Below, piece after piece: positions 40,106 through 49,124 of a stretch of 64,000 bases of DNA. The notes under the pieces were generated by a model, which saw only the letters and a list, made by a program, of their open reading frames with translations, had not been told where the DNA came from and made no database searches. Source of the stretch: JAVJUV01 sp047314965 (GTDB lineage Bacteria > Pseudomonadota > Alphaproteobacteria > Rhodobacterales > Rhodobacteraceae); assembly GCF_047314965.1 (NCBI RefSeq), contig NZ_JBLBVK010000030.1:3395-67394 (forward strand), in the 5' to 3' direction. The number at the start of each line of letters is the position of its first letter. Positions within the stretch are counted from its first letter, which is position 1. The position numbers and the translations under genes are program-made.

Positions 40106-41998
40106 ATGTGCGGTCTGGCAGGGATATTGTGTGGCACTGATCGAGAGTTGGACCCGTCGGTTCTTTTTAAGATGGGAGAGGCTCTCATCCACCGGGGACC
40201 CGACAATACCGGCGTCCATACCGAGGGTCGTTTCGGCGTCGTCCATACGAGGCTGAGTATCATCGACCTGTCGGATGCGGGAAACCAGCCCTTTCGCAAC
40301 TCTCGCTTCACGCTTGTATACAATGGGGAGATCTACAACTATCTCGAATTACGTGACGACCTCGAAAAACGTGGGATTGCGTTCGATGGAGCCTCGGACA
40401 CCGAGGTTCTGTTCCATGCATTGATTGAGTTCGGTGTTGATGGCGCGCTTCGGCGCCTACGCGGCATGTTCGCTTTCGCTTTCTTCGACGGCCGAGAACA
40501 GATCCTTTTCCTTTGCCGAGACCGGTTGGGGATCAAGCCTCTTCATTTCCTTGAAAAGAACGGAGATATGTACTTCGCGTCCGAAGTGAAGGCTATTGCT
40601 CAAGCCACATCGGTCGACATCGATCCGATAAAGCTCTTGTTCTCGGCAGCCTATATGTTCGACGGCAGCAGCCAGCAGACAGTATTTCGTGGCATCAGAA
40701 GCGTTTTGCCGGGGACTTATCTGACCGTTAGGCCGGGGCAGGCGCCAAAGAGCCACACCTATTACCATTTGAGCGAAGACATCAGCGCCGAGGAATACCG
40801 ACAGCACGAGCGCGCTTCGCGAGAGGAAATCGATGCGCGCTTCGTCGGGCTTCTCGACACCAGCATCCAGCGTATGCTCATGAGCGATGCGCCAATGGGA
40901 GTGTTTGCTAGCGGGGGTATCGATTCCAGCCTGATCGCCGCGATGGCGTTGGAGAAGAATCCCGAACTCCGGCTCTTCAGCGCAAATGTCGTCGGGAAAT
41001 ACTCTGAAATCGAGGACGCACGTTTGCTAAGCCGTGAAATCGGGTCTCCACTTGCCGAGGCCAAATTTGGCGAGGACCGTCTAAATTTCAGCTGGGCGCG
41101 GTCGACCTATTACTACGAATTGCCCATTGTAACGCATTTCAATGCGCTTCCCCTTGGGGATGTGGCCGAAGTGGCGCGTAGGGAAAATGTCAAGGCGGTT
41201 TTGACGGGCGAAGGTGCCGACGAATTGTTCCTAGGATATCCCGTGCATGTAGCGCGGCGATATCAGAAGCTGAAGCTGCCCGTCGAATTGATGATCCGAC
41301 TCTACGGCATTGTCCCAATGGTCAGGAGATACCTGTTTCCGAAGGAAGAAGGGAACATGTTCGTCAACTTCGGCAAACTCGTTTCCAATTTCGAAGAGGA
41401 GATTGACGAGGCAAGATTCGAGGCGGCCTTTGCATTTCTTCCCAAAGCCAAGCGCTCGGATCAGCTTGCGACGGCCAAGCTTCTTCGGTGCCACCTTCCG
41501 TCACTTCTACATCGGAATGATCGCATGGGCATGATGGCATCGATCGAGTCGCGGTTTCCATTTCTCGATGAGGATATCATCCGCTTTGCCCTGAACCTTC
41601 CGGCAAGATTCAAAATCCGCACCGTGCCTCGTATTCACAATCGTCGGCATCCGTTTCTTGTTGACAAGGCAATCGTAAGGCAGGCTTGCGTGGGTCGCGT
41701 ACCGGATGCAATCGCAAAAAAGGTCAAAATGGGCTTTCCGACCTTTGGGCACCAGTCGATGGTCGTTAAACCTGGCTTTTTCGATGGGGGTTTTATCGAA
41801 GATGTCTTTGAACTGTCGGGAGCTGGTAAAGCCGAGCTTCTATCAGCAGAGAACCGCTTTTTCGCTGCGGTCTTCGCGTCTCTCGAGGTTTTTGGCCGAC
41901 TATACGGATTGGGCGAGTCTCAGGAAGCCGTAACCGAGAAACTGAACAGATACATCGAAATCGATCAGAGCCTCAGTTCAAAAGCCGCTGCAATGTGA
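40106..41998 (+). CDS. Asparagine synthase (glutamine-hydrolysing)-like amidotransferase
   Basis: 630 residues. Catalytic Cys2 (MCGLAGILCG) heads the class II glutaminase domain (HRGPDNTG; YNGEIYNYLELRDDL), and the synthetase domain has the PP-loop ASGGIDSSLIAAMA. Makes asparagine from aspartate in primary metabolism, but AsnB copies inside surface-polysaccharide loci are thought to amidate uronic-acid residues or peptides. AAGGGGGGA precedes the ATG. Overall length and both active sites are intact. Confidence 0.9.
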   Translation: MCGLAGILCGTDRELDPSVLFKMGEALIHRGPDNTGVHTEGRFGVVHTRLSIIDLSDAGNQPFRNSRFTLVYNGEIYNYLELRDDLEKRGIAFDGASDTEVLFHALIEFGVDGALRRLRGMFAFAFFDGREQILFLCRDRLGIKPLHFLEKNGDMYFASEVKAIAQATSVDIDPIKLLFSAAYMFDGSSQQTVFRGIRSVLPGTYLTVRPGQAPKSHTYYHLSEDISAEEYRQHERASREEIDARFVGLLDTSIQRMLMSDAPMGVFASGGIDSSLIAAMALEKNPELRLFSANVVGKYSEIEDARLLSREIGSPLAEAKFGEDRLNFSWARSTYYYELPIVTHFNALPLGDVAEVARRENVKAVLTGEGADELFLGYPVHVARRYQKLKLPVELMIRLYGIVPMVRRYLFPKEEGNMFVNFGKLVSNFEEEIDEARFEAAFAFLPKAKRSDQLATAKLLRCHLPSLLHRNDRMGMMASIESRFPFLDEDIIRFALNLPARFKIRTVPRIHNRRHPFLVDKAIVRQACVGRVPDAIAKKVKMGFPTFGHQSMVVKPGFFDGGFIEDVFELSGAGKAELLSAENRFFAAVFASLEVFGRLYGLGESQEAVTEKLNRYIEIDQSLSSKAAAM

Positions 41999-42001
41999 AG
42001 C

Positions 42002-43192
42002 GTGACCTCGGCTGTCGAACATACGCGTTCGCGAAGTTTATTGCCGAATTCTCGAATTTTCTGTATGTTTTTGGATGTGGGGGTGGTCGTGGTGCGTGAC
42101 GGCATTGGTGAGATACGGATCTCATATCTCGATGGCTTGCGTGGCATCGCGATAGCGATGGTTTTGTTTTATCACGGGTTTTTTCGTTGGCGTGATATCG
42201 AGCCGTGGGAAGTGCCGAGTTGGATCGAAGCGATCGCTTCCCATGGAGCAGTCGGTGTTCATCTTTTTTTCATGATATCAGGCTTCGTCATTTTTTTGAC
42301 GCTGGAACGAACGCGTGATGTTTGGACGTTCTTCGCGCGGCGCTGGTTGCGCTTGTTTCCCGCGATGCTCATCGCTTCAGTCGTTTCAATGCTGCTGTCG
42401 TACGTCTTGATCAACAGACCAGAAGGAGCCCTCGCTCCGCTGGATCTTCTTCCGGGGTTGATTTTTGTTGCACCCTGGAAGATCGCATCCCTAACCGGGT
42501 TGCATGTGCAAAGCATCGATGGGGCGTATTGGTCAATATATGTCGAGGTCATTTTCTATTTCGTTGTAGCGTTTTCGTTTTATCTGTTTCACGATCGCGA
42601 GGCGCGGTTTTTACAGGGCGTTTTCATAACCTGGTATTTTGTCTATCTCCTCGACCTGCTTGGCTACAGAATTGAGCCATTAGTCTGGGCGTTCGACATA
42701 ATCGAGGCGCAATTTTTCGGTTGGTTCCTTGTCGGAATCCTGACCTTCAAATACGTGTCCGTGCAGCGTCCCGTGTATTTGTGGACAGCCTTACTTTATG
42801 CCTTCGGCGCATCGGTAGCTTACGCACTAAGTATCGGATCATCGCTGGGATTTCTTATCGCGTTGGGCATCGTGCTGATTTTTCTCTTGCCCCTGTGGTT
42901 CGAGTCCGTTCGAAGCCTGTATTCACAACGCCTTCTTGTCTTCCTCGGATTCGTGTCCTATCCGCTTTACCTGATGCACCAAAACCTGGTCACAGGAGCG
43001 GCAATCTCGCTTTACGAAAGAGGTCTTTTTGCGCTGTCCTGGGCTTTGCCAATCCTCCCGATTTTGGCGGCAATAGCCTTGGCATATATCATTGCAAAGA
43101 TTGAACCCGTGCTAAAGAATGTTTTTCGCGACAGTTTCGCCTCTCTTTTCTCCAGATACAAAAAGATCGGCTATGGGCGGCCTGAAGAATGA
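42002..43192 (+). CDS. Acyltransferase 3 family (OafA/YrhL-like) membrane protein
   Basis: About 365-396 residues with about ten helices. Starts the family core with RISYLDGLRGIAIAMVLFYH (catalytic His) and then FFMISGFVIFLTLERTRD. O-acetylates (or otherwise acylates) exported sugars. Start is uncertain: GTG 42002, ATG 42065 or GTG 42092; the latter gives the most typical N-terminus. The gene is more AT-rich than its neighbours. Lies 3 bp after the AsnB-like gene. Confidence 0.87.
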   Translation: MTSAVEHTRSRSLLPNSRIFCMFLDVGVVVVRDGIGEIRISYLDGLRGIAIAMVLFYHGFFRWRDIEPWEVPSWIEAIASHGAVGVHLFFMISGFVIFLTLERTRDVWTFFARRWLRLFPAMLIASVVSMLLSYVLINRPEGALAPLDLLPGLIFVAPWKIASLTGLHVQSIDGAYWSIYVEVIFYFVVAFSFYLFHDREARFLQGVFITWYFVYLLDLLGYRIEPLVWAFDIIEAQFFGWFLVGILTFKYVSVQRPVYLWTALLYAFGASVAYALSIGSSLGFLIALGIVLIFLLPLWFESVRSLYSQRLLVFLGFVSYPLYLMHQNLVTGAAISLYERGLFALSWALPILPILAAIALAYIIAKIEPVLKNVFRDSFASLFSRYKKIGYGRPEE

Positions 43193-43251
43193 AGTGCGCA
43201 GAGTGGAAAACGGCAGCTGGCGCCGAGTGTGGAGTATAGAAGGGGCAGTAC

Positions 43252-43968
43252 GTGTCGTCTGAGCGAGTTGGGCCGATGGATCGCGGTGTGGACATGTTGC
43301 GGCATGTCGCTCAGACGCATCTGCCGAGCGGAGTTTATCGCTATCAACAGTTGAAGCGCCGAACCGCGGTCTTTCTAGATGCCGGGATCGTCTTCATCCA
43401 TGTTCCAAAGAATGCGGGAACAAGCATCAGCCTTGCGGTTTACGGGCGCTTTGTGGGGCATGTGAGATCCAGCGATGTGGATCGTTGGGGAAATGCGCAG
43501 TTGAAGGCTTTGCCACGCTTCTCGGTGGTACGAAACCCTTGGGACCGCTGCTATTCGGCATATCGTTTTGCCATTGCCGACAGATCTGGCGACGCGGGGC
43601 GCGGACTGGAAAAAATCAGCCGGCCGGAGCGCTATAACAGGCCGGAATTTGCGACCTTTTCGCGGTTTCTGCACGAATGGCTTGTGATGCGTGATTTGTC
43701 GGCTGTGGATCAGGTCTTTCGACCGCAAGTTGTCTTCCTGAAGAATAGGAATGGCCAGATGAATCTGGAGTTCACGGGGCGAGTGGAACAGATGGATGCG
43801 GTGGCTGCCTATCTGACTGAAAAGCTGGGCCGTCCCATTGTCATTGGACGAAAAAATGCAACGGCACGCCCGGGCCATGATTATCGTGCCCATTACTCGC
43901 CTGAAGACAGGGATCTGGTTGGCCGGATTTATTCCGAAGATGTAGAGGCGTTCAATTATGACTTCTGA
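43252..43968 (+). CDS. Sulfotransferase family 2 protein
   Basis: 238 residues. The PAPS 5'-phosphosulfate loop FIHVPKNAGTSISLAV and the 3'-phosphate motif FSVVRNPWDRCYSAYRF are both present, as in chondroitin/heparan-type sulfotransferases. Predicted to move sulfate from PAPS to a hydroxyl of the polysaccharide or a lipid-linked precursor. GTG start 6 bp after AAGGGG. Its presence suggests a sulfated, marine-type exopolysaccharide. Confidence 0.87.
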   Translation: MSSERVGPMDRGVDMLRHVAQTHLPSGVYRYQQLKRRTAVFLDAGIVFIHVPKNAGTSISLAVYGRFVGHVRSSDVDRWGNAQLKALPRFSVVRNPWDRCYSAYRFAIADRSGDAGRGLEKISRPERYNRPEFATFSRFLHEWLVMRDLSAVDQVFRPQVVFLKNRNGQMNLEFTGRVEQMDAVAAYLTEKLGRPIVIGRKNATARPGHDYRAHYSPEDRDLVGRIYSEDVEAFNYDF

Positions 43969-43998
43969 TTTGGGACTGGTCTTCGGGACTACGGCAAA

Positions 43999-45168
43999 AT
44001 GCCCATGATTTGGGCGCTTGGGAGCCTTGTCCTTGTCTGCATTTTCCTGCAGGCCTACCACTTCGTTCTTTACCCGATAGGAATTGCACTCGCGGCACGC
44101 ATGGCGCCCGTTCGCCGCGCCGCGGGGGCAGAAGGCGGTTCCGTGTCCTTGATCATATCAGCACTTAATGAACGGGGCATCATTGTGAAAAAATTGGAAA
44201 ACTCGGTTTCGCTGGAACCGCCCCCGCTTGAGATCATCGTTGTTGCCGACGGGTCGGACGATGGCACCGAGACTGTCGCAGAGGCGTTCGAATCCGTACA
44301 GATCCCGGTAAAGGTTCTCTTCGACCCAGTGCGGCGCGGAAAGGCGAGCGCCATGCAACGGGGCGTTGAAGCCTCGAGCGGTGAGCTTCTGTTGTTTTCG
44401 GACGCGAACGCGATCTACGGCAAGAATGCGATTGAAGCGATCCGGCTCGGGTTCGATCGTGAAAGCGTAGTGGTGGTTAGTGGCGTGAAGCACGTATTGG
44501 CGCGAGGTGCGACCGACAAGGACGGCGTGGCGGTGTCGGACGGGGTTTATTGGCGTATTGAAAAGCGGTTACGTGTCGATGAAACGCGGTTGGGCTGCAC
44601 GGTGGCGGTTGTGGGCGAGATCCTCGCCCTGCGCCGCGAGGCATGGCGACCGATACCGAAAGCCGTCGTTAACGATGATGCCTGGATCGCAATGTCCGCG
44701 ATTTGCCATGGCGGGGATGTGATTTGCGCCCCCGATGCCGAAAGTTGGGAAGAGGCCAGCCCAAGCGGCCCCGAGGAATTCAAGCGGCGGCGTCGGATCA
44801 ACGCCGGGCGTCTGAAGCTTGTTATGGATCGGGAAGTGTGGCCTTTGCAGCGGCTCTGGCCGCTCTTTGCCTTCGTGTCGCACAAAGTGCTCCGACTGTT
44901 TCTGCCTTTTCTCTTCATGATTGGTCTGGTCGCGGCAAGTGCAGTGGCGCTGGCCACGGGATCGATATTCTTCGGGACCTTGGTCGTCCTCCACCTTATT
45001 GCCCTTTCTGTCGGACTAATCGGAATGACCGGGGTCGCACCGTTCGGAACGTGGATCGGTGCACGGGTTGCGGCCCATATCCTGCGCGCTTACCTAGCGG
45101 CGGCGCTGGCGTTTTTCGATGTTCTGAAGGGGCGTGATTTTGTGCTTTGGGAAAAGATTGCCCGGTGA
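43999..45168 (+). CDS. Glycosyltransferase family 2, membrane-linked
   Basis: 389 residues. An N-terminal membrane helix (WALGSLVLVCIFLQAYHFVL) leads to a GT-A fold: SLIISALNERGIIVKKLENS, DGSDDGTETVA, LLFSDANAIYG (DxD-like), then NDDAWIAMSAI and RRRRINAGRL (the Q/RxxRW-type region). C-terminal hydrophobic helices follow, so it is a processive-type or membrane-anchored transferase. Adds a sugar to the growing lipid-linked repeat. Stop overlaps the next start. Confidence 0.88.
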   Translation: MPMIWALGSLVLVCIFLQAYHFVLYPIGIALAARMAPVRRAAGAEGGSVSLIISALNERGIIVKKLENSVSLEPPPLEIIVVADGSDDGTETVAEAFESVQIPVKVLFDPVRRGKASAMQRGVEASSGELLLFSDANAIYGKNAIEAIRLGFDRESVVVVSGVKHVLARGATDKDGVAVSDGVYWRIEKRLRVDETRLGCTVAVVGEILALRREAWRPIPKAVVNDDAWIAMSAICHGGDVICAPDAESWEEASPSGPEEFKRRRRINAGRLKLVMDREVWPLQRLWPLFAFVSHKVLRLFLPFLFMIGLVAASAVALATGSIFFGTLVVLHLIALSVGLIGMTGVAPFGTWIGARVAAHILRAYLAAALAFFDVLKGRDFVLWEKIAR

Positions 45169-46388
45169 TGCGTTCTGGTGAGAAGCGGCAAGACCCCCTG
45201 AGGATTGCAATCATTGAGCCCGAGGCCGCCGGAGGGTTAGCTCATTTCTCGTTTCAGCTTGCAGGCGGTTTGACGGAGTGCGGGGCGAAGGTCGATCTTT
45301 TGGCCGCCAAGGGACATGAACTGGCCGACGAACCTCGCGATTTCGAAATGCACGAAGTCCTGAGGCTCTGGAATAAGTTCGAGACGGTGCCCAAAGGCGG
45401 TGCAGCAAGGCGACTCCGCTCCATTGTTCGGCCCATACGCAGGCTTCGCCGTGGAATCCGCTATTACTTCGAGTGGCTTATACTGACGCGGCGCATTATC
45501 GCTCTCAAACCAGACGTCGTGTTCTTTCCGACTGTACGCTTTCCGTCGGTGTATTGGTTTGCCCGAATGATGAAGCGGCGCGGTATTCGTCTAACCCAGG
45601 TTTGCCACGAGTTTCAAAACCGCGAGAAGACAGGTGCATCTCTCCTGAGCAGGTGGATGCGTCAGAGGATCTACGAGACATTCGACCCCATCTTTTTCCT
45701 CGCTGAAAGCGCGAAATCCGAGTTCGAAGAAAGGTTCGGGTGTCGGGAAGCGACGCGGCTTATTCCGCATGGTCCCCAGATGTTGTTCAAAGCGACGGAT
45801 GCCGACGCCAGAGATGTCGAAAGGTATTTCGGCTTGGAGCGCGGTGCGCGGCTTGTCTTATTCTTCGGGGTTCTGCGTCCGAGCAAGGGCGTCAGCGATC
45901 TTGTCGACGCGTGGCCATTGGTAGATGCGGAACCTAAGCCGGTCCTTCTTGTCGCGGGTCATCCTGCAAAAACCTTTGACCTTTCGGGCCTCGAACGACA
46001 AATCGAAGAGAGAGCTGACGGTAGCCGGATCGTGTTGAGGCACGAATATATCCCGAACTCGCTTGTAGGTCCTCTTTTGTCGCGGGCCGAAGTAGTTGTA
46101 TTTCCCTATCGAACCGCTGCCGCAAGCGGCGCTCTTTCAGCAGCGCAGTCTCTTGGTCGTCCGGTCGTGGTGACGTCGGTGGGTGGTCTCGCGGAATGCG
46201 TTGGAGACGGAGAGACCGGGCTTGTGGTGCCGGCGGGTTCTGCCGAGGAACTGGCGCGCGCCATAACACGATTGCTGGATGATCCGGAAAGCGCAGAGCG
46301 CATGGGGCGGCAGGGCCAATTAATCGCCGTGAAGGAGCGAAGCTGGAAGATGGTCGCTCGCCGCGTCTTGGACGCGTTAGAGGCATAA
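45168..46388 (+). CDS. Glycosyltransferase family 4
   Basis: 406 residues, GT-B fold. N-terminal domain EPEAAGGLAHFSFQLAGGL, C-terminal nucleotide-sugar domain LVLFFGVLRPSKGVSDLVDA and VVFPYRTAAASGALSAAQSL followed by GGLAECVGDGETGLVVPAGS. The ATG overlaps the stop of the GT2 gene by one base (TGATG). Adds one sugar of the repeat unit; donor unknown. Confidence 0.88.
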   Translation: MRSGEKRQDPLRIAIIEPEAAGGLAHFSFQLAGGLTECGAKVDLLAAKGHELADEPRDFEMHEVLRLWNKFETVPKGGAARRLRSIVRPIRRLRRGIRYYFEWLILTRRIIALKPDVVFFPTVRFPSVYWFARMMKRRGIRLTQVCHEFQNREKTGASLLSRWMRQRIYETFDPIFFLAESAKSEFEERFGCREATRLIPHGPQMLFKATDADARDVERYFGLERGARLVLFFGVLRPSKGVSDLVDAWPLVDAEPKPVLLVAGHPAKTFDLSGLERQIEERADGSRIVLRHEYIPNSLVGPLLSRAEVVVFPYRTAAASGALSAAQSLGRPVVVTSVGGLAECVGDGETGLVVPAGSAEELARAITRLLDDPESAERMGRQGQLIAVKERSWKMVARRVLDALEA

Positions 46389-46390
46389 TG

Positions 46391-47353
46391 TCAGCGAAGT
46401 TTCCAGAATGCATGCAGGACGCGCGAGGCAAACCCCGCAAGGGGCAGCCGACTGCCGACGACGAAGCGTCCCACCTGAACCGGGTCTTCAGTCGAAAACC
46501 GGTTGGGCGCCGAGGTGGTCAGGGCAATGTCGATCCCGCGATCCGCCAGAAGAGTCAGACTGCGATCATCAAAGTCCTCCTGCCGTCCGTTTGGAAAAGC
46601 AAAGCTTGCTGTGGGACGGCCTGTTATGCGTTCGATATCTTTGATCGAGCCGTCGATCTCTTCCAGCAGCGCGTCGTCATCAAGTGCGGAAACGATAGGG
46701 TGCCGTCTTGTATGGGCGGCAAAACTGACGTGACCCGCGTCGGATGCCTCGCGAATCTGGTCTGCGCCGAGCATTCGGAAGATGGAGTCCGACGGGAAGT
46801 CCGGATCTACTTCGACGTCGAGGCTTGCTTCGATTTCGTCGAGCGCAGTCCACGGTTCCCCGGCCATGTTCTCCTTGATAAACGCCGACAGCGTCTTCTT
46901 TGTCTCCACCCGCGCCGCCGGACTCGAGAGGTCGAATTCTTCTCCGTGGAAGGACAAAGACGACTTTTCGGTATTACTCAGTGCAAATGTCAGGCGAGAT
47001 GCCCAAGTCGACTTTGCGGTGTCCGTGAAAGCCGTGTTCACGTAGATCGTCGCGGGCATGCCTGCCTTGGTGAGGACCGGCAGGGCTACGTCGATATTGT
47101 TCTTGAAACCGTCGTCGAATGTTACAACGACAGAGCGAGGCGGCAAGGTGCCGTCCCGAGTGCGGCGCACCGCCTCCTCGACACTCAGAACCCGGGCACC
47201 TATCAGCGAGAGAAATCTGATTTGTGCCCTGAAGTTCGACCGTGGAAGGAAGCAAAAATCGTCCAGCGGTGGGCGACCGTCGATGACGGCGTGATAGCAG
47301 AGGACGAGCGGATATGAGTATTGCGACCGTTTTTCGCTTCTTGCTTCCTGCAT
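46391..47353 (-). CDS. Polysaccharide deacetylase-family protein
   Basis: 320 residues. NodB-type motifs: SVVVTFDDGFKNN (metal Asp) and FAAHTRRHPIVSAL (HxxxHP metal site), plus FAFPNGRQEDFDDRSL. Removes N- or O-acetyl groups from the polymer. No signal peptide is obvious, so it may act in the cytoplasm on lipid-linked units. Convergent with the GT4 gene (2 bp apart) and divergent from the flippase gene. Confidence 0.87.
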   Translation of the reverse strand: MQEARSEKRSQYSYPLVLCYHAVIDGRPPLDDFCFLPRSNFRAQIRFLSLIGARVLSVEEAVRRTRDGTLPPRSVVVTFDDGFKNNIDVALPVLTKAGMPATIYVNTAFTDTAKSTWASRLTFALSNTEKSSLSFHGEEFDLSSPAARVETKKTLSAFIKENMAGEPWTALDEIEASLDVEVDPDFPSDSIFRMLGADQIREASDAGHVSFAAHTRRHPIVSALDDDALLEEIDGSIKDIERITGRPTASFAFPNGRQEDFDDRSLTLLADRGIDIALTTSAPNRFSTEDPVQVGRFVVGSRLPLAGFASRVLHAFWKLR

Positions 47354-47435
47354 TGGATGCTCTTCAATCCTTCGTGACAGTGGTAATGCCAGCCTTCTTG
47401 AAAGCGAATGTCAATGAGATGGTTGGATCGGACCA

Positions 47436-48968
47436 GTGTCATTCGAAGGAGTTCATTATGCCGTCACTGAGATCCCCGGAGCATTCCTGGTGACCAAAGA
47501 GCACCCCCAAGAGCCGGGGCCATCGATCGGACGCATCGCATTTCGGGGCGCGGCCCTGAACGTCGTGGTCTACCTTCTTGTGCGCGTAGTCAATTTGGGC
47601 GTGACCATTCTATTGGCGCGCGTCCTCGATCCTGCTGCGCTTGGCCTGCTTGCGGCGCTTCTGCTGATATATGAACTTACGGATCTAGTTCGGGGATTCG
47701 GCTTTTCGTTCGCTTTGATTTATCAAAAGGAACAGCCTGAAGAGATTTTCGACGACGCCTTTGCCACCTTACTTCAGATTGGTGGGGTGCAGGTTTTCGT
47801 ATTGTTGTTCCTTTCCCTTTTTGCCGACCGTTTGACTTCATCGCCGGACGCGGGTCTGCTCTTGATCGCCCTTGCGCCGATATTCTTGGCGCAAACGGCG
47901 GGAATGGTCCATGAGGCTCGGCTGGTTCGCGAATTCCGATTTGCCACCTTGGCCTTGGGAGAGCTCATATCGGTTGGAGTCAAAGCAACCGTTGTGTTGA
48001 CGATGATCGCAATGGGTTTCGGTATCGTGTCGATGCTTTTGGCCCTTGTCTCCGCTCAGGTTGCACGCACTCTGGTCTACTGGATGGCATGCAAATGGCG
48101 GCCATCTTTGCGCGTCCCGGCTCGGTCGAACGTCTTGTTCTTGTTCCGCTACGGTCGTCACATCGTCGCCACCGGCGTATTGCACTTCCTTCGCCGCCGC
48201 GCAGACCAACTCATTATTCTGGTCACGCTAAGTGATACGGCTTTGGGACTGTATTTTGTCGCTTCGCGCATCCCGGATTTGCTGATCTCGGGCATTAGCG
48301 GGGCGGTGAGCAAAGTGATCTTCCCAATGCTGTCGAAGGTTTCGGACGATCCGGCGCTACTTGAGGAGCGCTATCTAGAGGCCGTGCGGGCGACGGTTTC
48401 TCTCCTTGTTCCGATTTCGCTTGGGCTGTTTTCGATTGCAGGCGCCGTAATCATCGTTCTCTTCGGAGAGAAGTGGGCGGAGGCCGAACCGGTTCTTGCG
48501 CTCCTTGCGCTGACAGGCGTGTTCACGGCAATCGGCTGGAACGTTGGCGACTTGATGAAGGCTTCCGGACGCCCCGATATCCTGTGGAAAATAATGACTG
48601 TCGAAGCTACCCTTACCATACCCTTGATAGTATTTATTGCGCTGCAGTTCCGTTCGATTGAGGCGATTGCGGCGGCGATGCTGGCGGGCGAAATCATCGC
48701 AACTCTTGTGCGTCTTGTGGTTACTCACCGTGTATTGGGCGTGTCGGCATTTTCCGTCCTTCGGGTCACGGTGCCGTCTCTCCTGGCCGGTGCGGTAATG
48801 ACCTTGGCGGTCATCGGGTCCCGAACCTTGGTTGTTTGGCCCGGTGCGCCCTTGCTGACTTTGATTTTTGAGATTCTATTGGGCGTCATTGTTTATTCAG
48901 TGGTTTTCTGGTCGCTGGATCGCCAAACTGCCCGGCGTTGGTTCCGGATTGCACGTGGACTGAAGTGA
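47436..48968 (+). CDS. Lipopolysaccharide/O-unit flippase (Wzx-like)
   Basis: 510 residues, about twelve to fourteen hydrophobic helices, MATE/PST-type transporter of undecaprenyl-linked oligosaccharides (GLLAALLLIYELTDLVRGFG; ADQLIILVTLSDTALGLYFVA). GTG start at 47436; the basic segment RIAFRGAALNVVVYLLVRVV marks the first helix. Moves repeat units across the inner membrane. Confidence 0.88.
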   Translation: MSFEGVHYAVTEIPGAFLVTKEHPQEPGPSIGRIAFRGAALNVVVYLLVRVVNLGVTILLARVLDPAALGLLAALLLIYELTDLVRGFGFSFALIYQKEQPEEIFDDAFATLLQIGGVQVFVLLFLSLFADRLTSSPDAGLLLIALAPIFLAQTAGMVHEARLVREFRFATLALGELISVGVKATVVLTMIAMGFGIVSMLLALVSAQVARTLVYWMACKWRPSLRVPARSNVLFLFRYGRHIVATGVLHFLRRRADQLIILVTLSDTALGLYFVASRIPDLLISGISGAVSKVIFPMLSKVSDDPALLEERYLEAVRATVSLLVPISLGLFSIAGAVIIVLFGEKWAEAEPVLALLALTGVFTAIGWNVGDLMKASGRPDILWKIMTVEATLTIPLIVFIALQFRSIEAIAAAMLAGEIIATLVRLVVTHRVLGVSAFSVLRVTVPSLLAGAVMTLAVIGSRTLVVWPGAPLLTLIFEILLGVIVYSVVFWSLDRQTARRWFRIARGLK

Positions 48969-49124
48969 ATCGACGACGATGCGACCGACTCTCCCATCAC
49001 TGGCTGAACTTGGCGCAGATGGCGTTAAGGAGAGCTCGCACTCAGGCAATGCTGTTCTTGAAATCGAAATGGCTGAGGGCAAAGATAGGCGCATCTTTAA
49101 GAATAGCATGCTGATGGCCTCGAA

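Noticed and set aside
46388..47317. Plus-strand frame of 309 codons opposite the polysaccharide deacetylase
   Set aside because: The minus-strand protein carries the TFDDG and HTRRHP metal motifs; the plus-strand frame has none.
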